A stretch of 64,000 bases of DNA from the NCBI RefSeq assembly GCF_029688925.1, contig NZ_JARUKY010000009.1, forward strand, positions 62,001-126,000, in the 5' to 3' direction. The notes beneath the pieces were generated by a model, which was not told the origin of the DNA, ran no database searches, and saw only the letters and a list, made by a program, of their open reading frames with translations. Of this stretch, positions 43,542 to 51,942 are shown one piece after another. Both the position numbers and the translations under genes were made by a program. Each line of letters opens with the position of its first letter. Positions within the stretch are counted from its first letter, which is position 1. Source of the DNA: Evansella sp. AB-P1. Its GTDB lineage: Bacteria > Bacillota > Bacilli > Bacillales > Salisediminibacteriaceae.

Positions 43542-43775
43542 ATGAGCTTATATAAATATAAAGGAAAAAATCGTTTCATTATTAAAGAAGTCCCAAATAA
43601 TCAATTATTAACATCTTTAGGTGTAACCGTTGGGTTAGTAACAACAATCGTATCTAAGATGCCACTTGGTGGTCCTATCCTTATCCATGTAGGGAAACGA
43701 CAAGTTGCCTTAGGTAAAGAGATTGCCGATCATATTATCGTTGATGAGGTGAAGGAAATTGGATTGCCATCATGA
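43542..43775 (+). CDS. feoA: FeoA-like SH3-domain protein
   Basis: 77 residues with the FeoA SH3-like pattern LTSLGVTVGLVTTIVSKMPLGGPILIHV and GKRQVALGKEIADHIIV. FeoA assists FeoB in Fe(II) uptake at the cytoplasmic side. Its 3' end overlaps feoB by 17 bases. A GGAGAGAGG site precedes the ATG. The Fur box directly upstream supports iron regulation. Confidence 0.93.
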   Translation: MSLYKYKGKNRFIIKEVPNNQLLTSLGVTVGLVTTIVSKMPLGGPILIHVGKRQVALGKEIADHIIVDEVKEIGLPS

Positions 43776-45513
43776 AGAAATAAAGCCCTCATTCCAAGAT
43801 GGCCAACAGAAATTTTTATTAATGGGGAATCCCAATGTTGGGAAAAGTGTTATTTTTTCAAGATTAACTGGAAAACAAGTACTTACCGCTAATTACGCGG
43901 GAACAACGGTATCCTTTGCAAGTGGAGAAATGATTGGATCAAAAGGAAAGGGAATGTTAATCGATGTTCCTGGTACCTATTCTCTTCAAGCATCTTCTCA
44001 AGCTGAAGAAGTAGCTATTACACTGTTAAAGGAAGATGTAGATGCTATTATCTGTGTCCTTGATGCTACAAACCTAGAACGGAACCTCCTCCTAGCACTG
44101 GACTTAGTAAAGTTAAAAACCCCCGTTGTTTTCGCCTTAAATCTCATTGATATCGCTGAACGAAAAGGGATTACTATTGATATACATAAACTTGAGGCGT
44201 TGTTAGAGGCTCCTGTCATTCCCACCATTGCCATTCGTAATGTGGGCTTAAATAAGCTAGTGTCCACTTGCAATAAAATAGCAAGGATGACCTCAGAGAA
44301 AAAAACACTAGAAGAAGAGAGTATAGACCATGTAAAAAAAGCTCGTGACATTGTGACGGCTGTGGAAACGGTGGAAGATCGATCGCCAACTTTTTTTGAT
44401 AAATTGGGAGATTGGGCAATGGTTCCCTTTCCAGGTATACCAATTGCATTAGTTATGCTCATCCTTTCACTTGCTGTCGTTGTGGGAGGGGGAAAAGGAT
44501 TACGTGCAATCATCTTTCTCCCATTTTTGAACGATGTTTATACTCCTTTTATGACGTGGGTAGTTAGTCATTTTGTTACAGAAGGAGTGATATATGGACT
44601 CCTAGTAGGAGAATTCGGTGTGCTTATTAAAGCGTTTGAATGGCCAATTGCGTTGATTCTCCCTTACGTCTTTTTGTTTTATATCGTTTTATCTATTTTA
44701 GAGGACAGCGGTTACTTACCTAGATTAGGAGTATTGATGGATGGGTTATTAAGGAAAATTGGTGTGCAAGGGAACACCATTATTCCATTTATTATGGGCT
44801 ACGGATGTGCGGTCCCTGCCATTATTGGAACGAGAGCTGCTACAACAAAGAAAGAACGGTTAGTTGTTGCCACCCTTGTCACCTTAGCTATTCCATGTAC
44901 TGCACAAACAGGGGCTTTTATTGCGTTATTAGGGGATCATTCTATGATTCTATTAATCCTTGTATTCCTCGTATCCTTTGTCGTTATTTTTATTGGTGGG
45001 CTAATCTTAAATAAAATCATTAAAGGGAAAGTAGATCCTATTTTAATTGAAGTACCAAATTTACTAGTACCTAATGGTAGAACATTACTAAAAAAATTCG
45101 GCTATCGAACAAAGCATTTTATGATCGAAGCTGAAATTCCCATGATCATAGGTATCCTTATTGCAGCAGTAGCAATTGAAACAGGCTTATTAAGTTCTAC
45201 AGGAGAATATGTAAAACCAATTGTAGTAGACTGGCTCGGGTTACCAGAAGAAGCCAGCATCGCCTTAGTGTTAGGGATTATTCGACGGGAGTTAGGAGTA
45301 CTTCCATTACTCCAGCTCGATCTATCCTTACTGCAAATGTTTGTTGGTTCTGTTGTTGCGCTCCTTTATTTGCCTTGTATGTCTGTATTCGCTGTTTTAA
45401 TGAAGGAGTTTCGACTGAAAGTTGCCCTACTTATTACATTATCAACGATTGTTTTTGCTTTTCTCATTGGAGGAATCATTAACCAAACCGTTACATTCTT
45501 ATTAAACTTATAA
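43759..45513 (+). CDS. feoB: FeoB ferrous iron transporter (short form)
   Basis: 584 residues, shorter than the 650-770 usual. The N-terminal G domain has G1 GNPNVGKS, the G2 region YAGTTV (YPGTTV in most), G3 DVPGTYSL and G4 NLID. A reduced helical linker is followed by the Gate/core membrane domains with GYGCAVPAIIGTRAA and IRRELGVLPLLQLD. It imports Fe(II). The linker and C-terminal cytoplasmic part are trimmed relative to E. coli. It sits in an operon with feoA upstream and, 20 bases downstream, a nicotianamine-synthase-like gene. Confidence 0.93.
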   Translation: MDCHHEEIKPSFQDGQQKFLLMGNPNVGKSVIFSRLTGKQVLTANYAGTTVSFASGEMIGSKGKGMLIDVPGTYSLQASSQAEEVAITLLKEDVDAIICVLDATNLERNLLLALDLVKLKTPVVFALNLIDIAERKGITIDIHKLEALLEAPVIPTIAIRNVGLNKLVSTCNKIARMTSEKKTLEEESIDHVKKARDIVTAVETVEDRSPTFFDKLGDWAMVPFPGIPIALVMLILSLAVVVGGGKGLRAIIFLPFLNDVYTPFMTWVVSHFVTEGVIYGLLVGEFGVLIKAFEWPIALILPYVFLFYIVLSILEDSGYLPRLGVLMDGLLRKIGVQGNTIIPFIMGYGCAVPAIIGTRAATTKKERLVVATLVTLAIPCTAQTGAFIALLGDHSMILLILVFLVSFVVIFIGGLILNKIIKGKVDPILIEVPNLLVPNGRTLLKKFGYRTKHFMIEAEIPMIIGILIAAVAIETGLLSSTGEYVKPIVVDWLGLPEEASIALVLGIIRRELGVLPLLQLDLSLLQMFVGSVVALLYLPCMSVFAVLMKEFRLKVALLITLSTIVFAFLIGGIINQTVTFLLNL

Positions 45514-45534
45514 TGTTGGAGTGTGTTATTTATT

Positions 45535-46092
45535 GTGAAAGTAATGCCAGCTTGTACAACTTTTTTTGAAAAAAATTTATGTCATCTCTTCCCTCTTTCG
45601 TTACTTTTGAAAAAATATTATGCACCAATTGTAAAAAGAGAGGTGTTACTAGGGAAAATTAATGAAGAGGATCAGGTTCTTTGTATTGGGGGCGGTGCCC
45701 TTCCTTGGACAGCCGTAGAAATAGCTACTCAAACAGGTGCTACTGTCCACGTCATCGATTCCGACCCCTATGCTGTAAAGCTAGCAAGTAAATTTATTAG
45801 ACTCCTAAAGCTAGAAGGAAAAGTAAACGTTCGCTTCGGGGATGGACAATATGTTGACGCTAGTGGCTTTACTGTTGCTCACATTGCCTTACAAGCATAC
45901 CCACAGGAAAAAATACTTTGTCACTTATTACAAAGTATCTCTAGAAATGGTAGAGTATTAGTCCGCTGTCCCAAGAAACGGATGGCTTGCTTGTATGGAG
46001 ATTGTATAGCTCCATCATGTTTGAATGGTAAATCAACAAAGCAATCATGCTCAACGATGAAGGAAACACTATTATTTACTAAATATACATAA
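45535..46092 (+). CDS. SAM-binding protein resembling nicotianamine/staphylopine synthase (CntL-like), in the feo operon
   Basis: The start is uncertain. GGAG at 45518 best serves GTG 45535; ATG 45544 is also possible. About 185 residues. The Rossmann SAM-binding segment VLCIGGGALPWTAVEIATQ and the acidic strand end HVIDSDPYAVKLASKFI resemble nicotianamine-synthase-like enzymes (G-GxLPxT...ID.D..A...A). These transfer aminobutyrate or methyl groups from SAM. The protein is shorter than CntL (about 270), so it may have lost or never had the N-terminal part. Cys residues cluster near the C-terminus (ACLYGDCIAPSC). Fur control and location after feoB suggest a role in metal uptake or metallophore synthesis; plain methyltransferase is the alternative. 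Confidence 0.65.
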   Translation: MKVMPACTTFFEKNLCHLFPLSLLLKKYYAPIVKREVLLGKINEEDQVLCIGGGALPWTAVEIATQTGATVHVIDSDPYAVKLASKFIRLLKLEGKVNVRFGDGQYVDASGFTVAHIALQAYPQEKILCHLLQSISRNGRVLVRCPKKRMACLYGDCIAPSCLNGKSTKQSCSTMKETLLFTKYT

Positions 46093-46102
46093 GGAGAAAA
46101 AA

Positions 46103-47098
46103 ATGAAAAGAACAATCCTTTTTCTCATCGGAATAACATTACTCTCCCTCTTACTTTGGAAAGGAGATTTCACACTCCTCCTCTCTAGTTTGGTGGAATT
46201 GAAATGGACAACCTTATTCTTTCTCTGCTTCTTGCAAGTCGTAACGATAGGTTTACTGAATTACCAGTGGCTCTCCATTGCAAAACCTTTCTTCCCTTCA
46301 GTAACGTATCATTCCATGCTGAAGATACAAATGATTGGAACATTGGTGGAGAGTGTGACACCTGCTGCTAAGACAGGTGGTGAAGCAGTGAAAGCCATGT
46401 TATTTAAGAAAACATTCCAATCCACATACGGTAATGCTGTTTCCTTGATTTCGATTCAAAAGCTTTGTAGTATGACTACTTTTATTCCTATGGCATGCTT
46501 TTCCATTATTTATATGTTCCTTCACTTTAATAACCTTCCTATCTCTATCATTGTAGGAAGCTTTTTATTTGTATTTTCATCTATAACTTTGCTATTAGCC
46601 ATTACTTTAAAGGTTAGTACATTTAAAAAGGTTCTGCTGAAAAAAACTCCTACAAGGAAATGGGGAACATCTCTATTAAGCTTTATTAATAGCTTTGAAG
46701 AAGGGGTTGAACGTTTAGGAAAAAATAAGGGCATAGTAGGTTTACAACTAATCCTATCTTTTTTAATTTGGACCTTATTTCCAGTTAAAGCTTATCTTAT
46801 TAGCTCCAGCCTCCAATTAGACGTTCCCTTTTTGACCATTTTTTCCATCACCCTTTTAGCATATATGATTGCCATGCTACCGTTGACCCCAGGAGGCTTA
46901 GGAACGTTTGAGGGGAGCACCATTTTTTTATTAGGATTGGCAGAGATTGGATTGACTGAAGCATTGTTATTTGCTATTTTATTACGCTTTGTTACTTTTT
47001 GGTTTGTATTTATTGTGAGCTCCTTGTATTGTGGAATAGCACTATTTCCTAAAGACAAACGGAAGCATGTTCTCGTGCCTTCAAAGGAAACTGTATAA
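46103..47098 (+). CDS. LPG-synthase-like transmembrane protein (UPF0104/AglD family)
   Basis: 331 residues, about eight helices. The family signature is visible in VESVTPAAKTGGEAVKAMLF and MLPLTPGGLGTFEGSTIFLL. It corresponds to the flippase-like membrane domain of MprF without the aminoacyl-transferase domain. AAGGAGAAAAAA precedes ATG, 10 bases after the SAM-protein stop, so it is the fourth gene of the Fur-controlled operon. A lipid or small-molecule translocase role is inferred; a link to metallophore export is speculative. Confidence 0.85.
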   Translation: MKRTILFLIGITLLSLLLWKGDFTLLLSSLVELKWTTLFFLCFLQVVTIGLLNYQWLSIAKPFFPSVTYHSMLKIQMIGTLVESVTPAAKTGGEAVKAMLFKKTFQSTYGNAVSLISIQKLCSMTTFIPMACFSIIYMFLHFNNLPISIIVGSFLFVFSSITLLLAITLKVSTFKKVLLKKTPTRKWGTSLLSFINSFEEGVERLGKNKGIVGLQLILSFLIWTLFPVKAYLISSSLQLDVPFLTIFSITLLAYMIAMLPLTPGGLGTFEGSTIFLLGLAEIGLTEALLFAILLRFVTFWFVFIVSSLYCGIALFPKDKRKHVLVPSKETV

Positions 47099-47274
47099 TT
47101 GCTTATCAATTAACTTATAAGTTCGCCGATATAAATAGTATAAGAAAACCTATACCACTACTTATTACACCCACCCGTATCAAAACATCATTTCGATTCT
47201 TCCTCCACCTATTTCCCCCTTATTTTTTCTCACTGTCACTTCACTTTACTATAATGAAAAAGTGTAAATTTTAG

Positions 47275-47300
47275 TGAAACTTTTTACCCCTTCGCCCGTC
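47275..47300 (+). promoter_or_regulatory. ECF-sigma promoter, probably autoregulatory
   Basis: TGAAAC (47275-47280), exactly 16 bases of spacer, then CGTC (47297-47300): the SigW/SigM/SigX-type consensus. It lies 63 bases before the ATG of the sigma gene at 47363. Confidence 0.85.
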
Positions 47301-47362
47301 TTTAGGGAAAGCAATTTTAAATAATTTTATTAAATAATACTATTTTGAAAAGAGGTGAAGCC

Positions 47363-47890
47363 ATGTCTGAGGAGCTTCCGAAACAGAAGGTTCAAGAGTG
47401 GTATGAAAAACATAGTGATGAAATTTATCGATTCATTTTGCTCATGATCGGTGACCATGATCAGGCAAAAGATTTAACCCATGACACATTTCTAAAGGCA
47501 TACCTGTACTTTGACCAGTTTCAAGGAATTACATCAGATAAAAATTGGCTATATAAGATTGCTAGGAATGTAACGGTAGATTACATCCGAAAAAAGAAAC
47601 CAATACGGTTCATGCTAGAGTCCGTTGCTGCTATACCTTCCAACGAACATTGTCCTGAAAAAGTCACTGAGCTAGGGGAAAGCGAAGAACAACTATACCG
47701 TTCACTCAGGAAACTGAAACGTTCCTATCAAGAAGTGATTATTTTACGAAAAATTAAAGAGCTATCCATTCAAGAAACCGCAGAAGTACTCGATTGGAAG
47801 GAAAGCAAAGTAAAAACAACGTTGTTTCGTGGCTTAGCCGCCTTAAAGAAGCAAATGGTCAAGGAGGGATATACGCATGAAACCATATAA
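47363..47890 (+). CDS. ECF RNA polymerase sigma factor
   Basis: The start is ATG 47363 with AGAGGTG upstream; an in-frame TTG 18 bases earlier is less likely. 175 residues. Region 2: GDHDQAKDLTHDTFLKAYLYFDQF and KNWLYKIARNVTVDYIRKKKP. Region 4: LKRSYQEVIILRKIKELSIQETAEVLDWKESKVKTTLFRGL. It is a paralog of the sigma factor at 27.3 kb. Its own promoter has a perfect TGAAAC-N16-CGTC motif, so it is likely autoregulated. The next gene overlaps it by 14 bases and encodes a single-span membrane protein, the standard sigma/anti-sigma layout. Confidence 0.93.
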   Translation: MSEELPKQKVQEWYEKHSDEIYRFILLMIGDHDQAKDLTHDTFLKAYLYFDQFQGITSDKNWLYKIARNVTVDYIRKKKPIRFMLESVAAIPSNEHCPEKVTELGESEEQLYRSLRKLKRSYQEVIILRKIKELSIQETAEVLDWKESKVKTTLFRGLAALKKQMVKEGYTHETI

Positions 47891-48617
47891 TGACCATAAT
47901 GAATTCGACGAAACATTTAAAAGCTTTCAATCGATTGATTTTAATCAGTCCGAAAAACAGGAGGTATTTTCAAATCTCATGATGAGTATGAACAAACCTA
48001 ACAAAAAGCATTCCTTTTCTCGTTTCTTTAACCCTGTATTCTCAACGGTTATAACTGCACTTCTTCTTATATTTGGAGGGTACTTTTTAGTAACTGGCGT
48101 TATCTTAGATGATGATAGAGGTGGAGGAGATTCTTCTATCCCTGAAAACATGGAAATAATAAAAAGTGAAAATGAAATGTTTCAAACTGTTGCTCCAAAA
48201 AATTGGGAAATTGACACGGATGCAACGAGCATTTATATCTATACTTTTGACACACCTTTGGACGAAGAAGATCGTAGTGGTGTTTCTATCCAAATTGCCG
48301 CCGTTCCAAACCATGAACATTATGAGGAAGGAATAAGCTATGAGCAATGGATGGAAAGAATATTAGAAAACTTCGGGGAAATGGATGGATCCACAAGAGA
48401 ATATGAAGTGATTGAAGACATAAATGATAATCAAATGATTCTTGAACCGATGGGGTCAGATGCAATCATGGTAAGGGCTTTTAAACTTTCAAATGATATA
48501 CCGATAGTCATAGGTTTTCAAGCATTCGGTAAGTATTCTGATATGGACCTCATGGAACAAGATGGTTATTTAGATGTTTTTTATCAGATTCTCGAACATA
48601 CAGAAGGAATCCAATAG
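47877..48617 (+). CDS. Membrane-spanning anti-sigma factor candidate
   Basis: 246 residues: a cytoplasmic N-terminal part of about 50 residues (HNEFDETFKSFQSIDFNQSE), one transmembrane helix (FFNPVFSTVITALLLIFGGY), and an acidic extracytoplasmic domain of about 165 residues. It overlaps the sigma gene by 14 bases, so the two are translationally coupled. The first part lacks a HCC zinc motif, so it would be a non-ZAS anti-sigma. The outer domain could sense envelope stress and be processed by regulated proteolysis (inference). Confidence 0.82.
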   Translation: MKPYNDHNEFDETFKSFQSIDFNQSEKQEVFSNLMMSMNKPNKKHSFSRFFNPVFSTVITALLLIFGGYFLVTGVILDDDRGGGDSSIPENMEIIKSENEMFQTVAPKNWEIDTDATSIYIYTFDTPLDEEDRSGVSIQIAAVPNHEHYEEGISYEQWMERILENFGEMDGSTREYEVIEDINDNQMILEPMGSDAIMVRAFKLSNDIPIVIGFQAFGKYSDMDLMEQDGYLDVFYQILEHTEGIQ

Positions 48618-49013
48618 TTGAATCAAATGAAACTCCCTTTGCTATTCAACTGAGCTTATATATCAACTGGAAGATATTCATTTTGATTCATGAATGAGCA
48701 GTTCTACAACTATTTTCTTATATTCGTAAGACTCACGCAGCCTGTGAAGCTTCAGACGGTTCAATTATGCCTAAGACCGCACACGTCCTGTAAAAAGGCG
48801 TAATTGAACCATCCTGCCTCTTGCCGGCACGGATTCAAATGATTTTTTACTTTATGACATTTATTCTTCTTTTTTAATTCTAATTATAAAAATACTTATA
48901 ATTTCTTAACACCTTCTTTTTAAGCTGTGTATTCCTTTAATGTTAACACCCCCATAATTTTATACCACTTTTTGGACACCTTAATAATGACTTTTTTATT
49001 AAGGAGTTTTTCT
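48618..49013 (-). repeat. Dispersed structured repeat, copy 3, in gene-free interval
   Basis: From about 48735 to 48830, the reverse complement matches the repeats at 2.0 and 8.8 kb: AGAGGCAGGATGG, ATTACGCC, ACAGGACGTG, GGTCTTAGGCATAATTGAAC. GGTTCAATTATGCC and GGCGTAATTGAACC form a 14-bp stem with one non-canonical pair, so this copy has the strongest hairpin. No coding sequence is seen in the interval. Confidence 0.65.
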
Positions 49014-49739
49014 ATGTCCATCGATGCATTTATTATGGGTATTGCTTTTATTTTCATTCATTTATTTGCTAATTCACTTATTCCATCAGGACGTATTCAA
49101 CGGCTAAAATGGTTTTCCTTCTCTGGTGGGTTGGCAGTGTCCTATGTTTTTGTGTACGTCCTACCATCCTTACATAAAGAACAACTATTAGTGAAAAAAT
49201 ACGGTGATTTTTTTACGATGGAGTCAGAACTGTACTTCGTTGGGTTATTAGGAGTATTGCTGTTTTACGGAATACAAAAGGTAGTAAGAAAAGCGCAGTT
49301 AAATCATAAAAATAGAAAGGCAAGAATGCTTTTTTGGCTACAAATATTATTCTTCGGAATGTATAACATGTTAATTGCTTATACAGTTATTTCTCACAAC
49401 GTTTTAGGTATACAGGCAGTTTTTTACGGTCTTGCTGTTGGTCTTCATTTCGTAGCAGTTGCCCACGACCTATGGCGAGAATATGCAGATATTTATAATC
49501 AAATTGGACGCTATGTTCTCGCCCTTGGAATCATTGTTGGCTGGATCATGGGCATGCTGGTAGATCTCTCTCCATTAACGGAATCATTCATTTTCGCTTT
49601 TATCTCCGGGGCCATGATCCTGAACGTATTAAAGTATGAATTACCACCTGATGATGAAGCGCATTTCCCTACCTTCTCTATCGGTGTCATTTCCTACACT
49701 GCCGTGACCATGTCCTTGAAGTTTTTCTTTCAATGGTAA
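49014..49739 (+). CDS. ZIP-like integral membrane protein
   Basis: The start is ATG 49014, which has a perfect AAGGAG 7 bases upstream; an earlier in-frame ATG at 48927 has none. 241 residues, seven to eight helices. A His-rich helix (YGLAVGLHFVAVAHDLWREYADIY) and a Gly-containing helix ending in SGAMILNVLKYELPPDDEAHFP resemble the metal-site helices of ZIP transporters, but the canonical H-x-x-x-E/H motif is only partial. It may transport or sense divalent metal; low sequence support. Monocistronic with a terminator. Confidence 0.6.
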   Translation: MSIDAFIMGIAFIFIHLFANSLIPSGRIQRLKWFSFSGGLAVSYVFVYVLPSLHKEQLLVKKYGDFFTMESELYFVGLLGVLLFYGIQKVVRKAQLNHKNRKARMLFWLQILFFGMYNMLIAYTVISHNVLGIQAVFYGLAVGLHFVAVAHDLWREYADIYNQIGRYVLALGIIVGWIMGMLVDLSPLTESFIFAFISGAMILNVLKYELPPDDEAHFPTFSIGVISYTAVTMSLKFFFQW

Positions 49740-49741
49740 AA

Positions 49742-49778
49742 AAAGGAGACATAACGATTACATAATTATGTCCCCTTT
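49742..49778. terminator. Bidirectional terminator between convergent genes
   Basis: AAAGGAGACATAA and TTATGTCCCCTTT form a hairpin with one mismatch. It is flanked by A on the left and T-rich sequence on the right. Confidence 0.78.
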
Positions 49779-49789
49779 CTCTATTGTCT

Positions 49790-50506
49790 TTAAATTCTTA
49801 CAGCTATTCGTTTTGTCATTACGCGAATAACATAAAAAATTATTATAATTAATACTAATTCTCCTAGTAGAGAGCCTACTAATGGTAAAGATAATGAATC
49901 AATAGGAATCCAATTTAAAATTCCTACTCCCACATCCTTTGCCCACAATATGTTTGCAATTAACTGGAAAAGTAATGCTACAGCAATAATACCAAAACCT
50001 TTAATCCAGCCATATCGATAGTATCCTGAACCAATAAACCATCCGATTAAATAAAAGGTTAGTATATTGGTTGTAAATATAATGACAGAATATAACCAGT
50101 TGCTACTCACATCATGAAAAGTACCGTCTAACATATAAGAAACATTGATTACATCCCATAAACCGTAATCCATAATATTAACGATCCCACTAATGACAGC
50201 GATGACTAAAGATAGAAAAATAGTAGCCATAGCCGAACCAATGAAAAAGTTTTTCCTTGTTACGCCATTTTTTACATAGTAAGGGAGTATAGAATACCCT
50301 AAAATAATTCCTAATATTAGCATGTAAATGTGAGATGCTCCGTGAGACAGGATAAAAAAGTCCATCCACTCCGTATCATTTCTTGTCGATATGATGACTA
50401 AAATTACATGTACAATATAGACAATAGGTAAATACCAACTTGTAATTTTCAATTGCCAAAAAAACATATCAGTAGCAACCTTTAAATGATCAGATTGTTG
50501 TTTCAT
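49790..50506 (-). CDS. ABC transporter permease of the GntR-linked operon
   Basis: 238 residues, about six helices (for example LGIILGYSILPYYVKNGVTRKNFFIGSA, a segment common in ABC-2 type permeases; then FYLIGWFIGSGYYRYGW). It ends the gntR-ATPase-permease operon, 1 base after the ATPase stop. B. subtilis ytrGABCDEF and similar GntR-ABC operons respond to cell-wall antibiotics; this one may have a comparable role (inference). Substrate unknown. Confidence 0.8.
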   Translation of the reverse strand: MKQQSDHLKVATDMFFWQLKITSWYLPIVYIVHVILVIISTRNDTEWMDFFILSHGASHIYMLILGIILGYSILPYYVKNGVTRKNFFIGSAMATIFLSLVIAVISGIVNIMDYGLWDVINVSYMLDGTFHDVSSNWLYSVIIFTTNILTFYLIGWFIGSGYYRYGWIKGFGIIAVALLFQLIANILWAKDVGVGILNWIPIDSLSLPLVGSLLGELVLIIIIFYVIRVMTKRIAVRI

Positions 50507-50507
50507 G

Positions 50508-51386
50508 TTATTCTTCCTCCCCAGTTAAATGGATGAATAAATCTTGAAGGGAAACGGGGCCAATTTCTAACCCTTTTTGCATGGCATCATTCATTTCTCT
50601 TTCATCCAATTGTTCATAGACCATTACCGCTTTCGTATTACCCAGCTTTTGTTCATTTAATTTCGTCATACCTGCAGTAAATGCATCTACTAACTCAGCA
50701 TCTCCAGTAACAGAAGCCCCTTTCGTAACAAGGCTTTCATAGTCTTCATGAACAACAAGCTCACCTTTATTAATGATCATTACCTCTTGAAATAAATAAT
50801 CCATTTCTGATACAAGATGTGTAGATAATATAATCGTCCTCGGATTCTCTTCTTGATCTTCCATTAATTCTTTATAAAAAATTTCTCTAGTTGGGGCATC
50901 CATTCCAAGGTATGTCTCATCAAAGATTGTCACTGGTGTACGACTAGCCAAACCAATGGTGACACTAAGTGCAGATTTCATTCCACGAGACAATTCATTT
51001 ACTTCTTTATCTAAAGGCAGCTTAAACCGATTCACAAGATGGAGGGCATACTCCATATCAAAATGAGGACGGTACCTTTCTGCCATCTCTAATATTGGTT
51101 TTACTTTCTCTGTCTCATCCTCATAATCGGAATCTGTTAGTAAAGCAACACTTTTCATTAATCTTTCATTCTCAAAAGGATCTTCTCCGTCTATTCTAAT
51201 GGACCCTTCCGACACTTCACGGAAAGCTGCCATCAAAGACAACAAAGTAGTTTTCCCTGCACCGTTTCTCCCAAGAAGCCCGTAAATTTTACCTCCATCT
51301 AAAGATAGAGATATATTCTTTAATGCTTCAAATTCTTTATACTTTAGTGAAACATTATTAAATTCCACTTTATAGGGCATCATCAT
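50508..51386 (-). CDS. ABC transporter ATPase of the GntR-linked operon
   Basis: I choose ATG 51386 with AAGGAAG upstream; two further ATG codons follow directly. 292 residues. Walker A GRNGAGKTT; a modified signature LSRGMKSALSVTIGLA in place of LSGGQ; Walker B TIFDETYLGMD with Thr after Glu; H-loop STHLV. The deviant LSRGM signature and DET motif are typical of the YtrB-like branch. It overlaps the gntR stop by 17 bases. Confidence 0.88.
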   Translation of the reverse strand: MMMPYKVEFNNVSLKYKEFEALKNISLSLDGGKIYGLLGRNGAGKTTLLSLMAAFREVSEGSIRIDGEDPFENERLMKSVALLTDSDYEDETEKVKPILEMAERYRPHFDMEYALHLVNRFKLPLDKEVNELSRGMKSALSVTIGLASRTPVTIFDETYLGMDAPTREIFYKELMEDQEENPRTIILSTHLVSEMDYLFQEVMIINKGELVVHEDYESLVTKGASVTGDAELVDAFTAGMTKLNEQKLGNTKAVMVYEQLDEREMNDAMQKGLEIGPVSLQDLFIHLTGEEE

Positions 51387-51756
51387 GATCACTTCCTTTC
51401 ACCTTTTTAATTATTTCCATAATCTCTTGCTCAGAGATTCCTAGCTTTTCCGCTTCCCTTACCATTCCAACAATATATTCATCCTCAAAGGCATTTTTTC
51501 TTTTTTGAATGAGCTTATTTTTCGCCCCCCCTGCTACAAACATCCCTACACCCCTCTTTTTAAAAAGAATTTCCTCTTCAACAAGCTGATTTATTCCTTT
51601 TGTTACCGTTGCATGATTGATTTTAAAGTAATTAACAAGCTGATTCGTGGATGGTGCTTGGTCTCCTTCCTTCAACTGGTCGTTTACAATTTGATCTTCA
51701 ATCCGTTCTCGAACCTGTTGAAAGATAGGCTTATTACTATCAAATGTTTGTTTCAA
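51370..51756 (-). CDS. GntR-family regulator, YtrA subfamily
   Basis: 128 residues. The N-terminal winged helix reads PIFQQVRERIEDQIVNDQLKEGDQAPSTNQLVNYFKINHATVTKGINQLVEEEILFKKRGVGMFV, without a large effector domain; the short C-terminal helix is typical of YtrA-type regulators. It most likely represses its own operon at the perfect palindrome 47 bases upstream. First gene of a three-gene operon. Confidence 0.92.
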   Translation of the reverse strand: MKQTFDSNKPIFQQVRERIEDQIVNDQLKEGDQAPSTNQLVNYFKINHATVTKGINQLVEEEILFKKRGVGMFVAGGAKNKLIQKRKNAFEDEYIVGMVREAEKLGISEQEIMEIIKKVKGSDHDDAL

Positions 51757-51802
51757 CTTCCTTCACCACCTTTTATTTAAGTTCATGTTAGTTATATCGT
51801 TT

Positions 51803-51832
51803 TATGGTTATATAGTTGAGTATATAACCATA
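51803..51832. promoter_or_regulatory. Palindromic operator for the GntR regulator
   Basis: TATGGTTATA (51803-51812) and TATAACCATA (51823-51832) form a perfect 10-bp inverted repeat with 10 bases between. It lies just upstream of the gntR start and fits the GT...AC half-site logic of GntR-family operators. Confidence 0.8.
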
Positions 51833-51876
51833 ATAGCATAACGCATGTAATTGTCAAGAAAATAAACAATACAAAA

Positions 51877-51917
51877 AAGCAAGCTACGAAAAAGTATTTC
51901 TTCCTCATAGCTTGCTT
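51877..51917 (-). terminator. Terminator of the foldase gene
   Basis: AAGCAAGCTA and TAGCTTGCTT form a perfect 10-bp stem with a long loop. Minus-strand reading ends in TTTTTT. It lies about 25 bases after the stop at 51943. Confidence 0.85.
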
Positions 51918-51942
51918 CTATTCGTTTTAAAGTTAGGTTTTT

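Noticed and set aside
43998-44513. Antisense ORF of 171 codons within feoB
   Set aside because: It is fully contained in a clear FeoB coding region, has Ser/Arg-rich shadow composition and no ribosome binding site.
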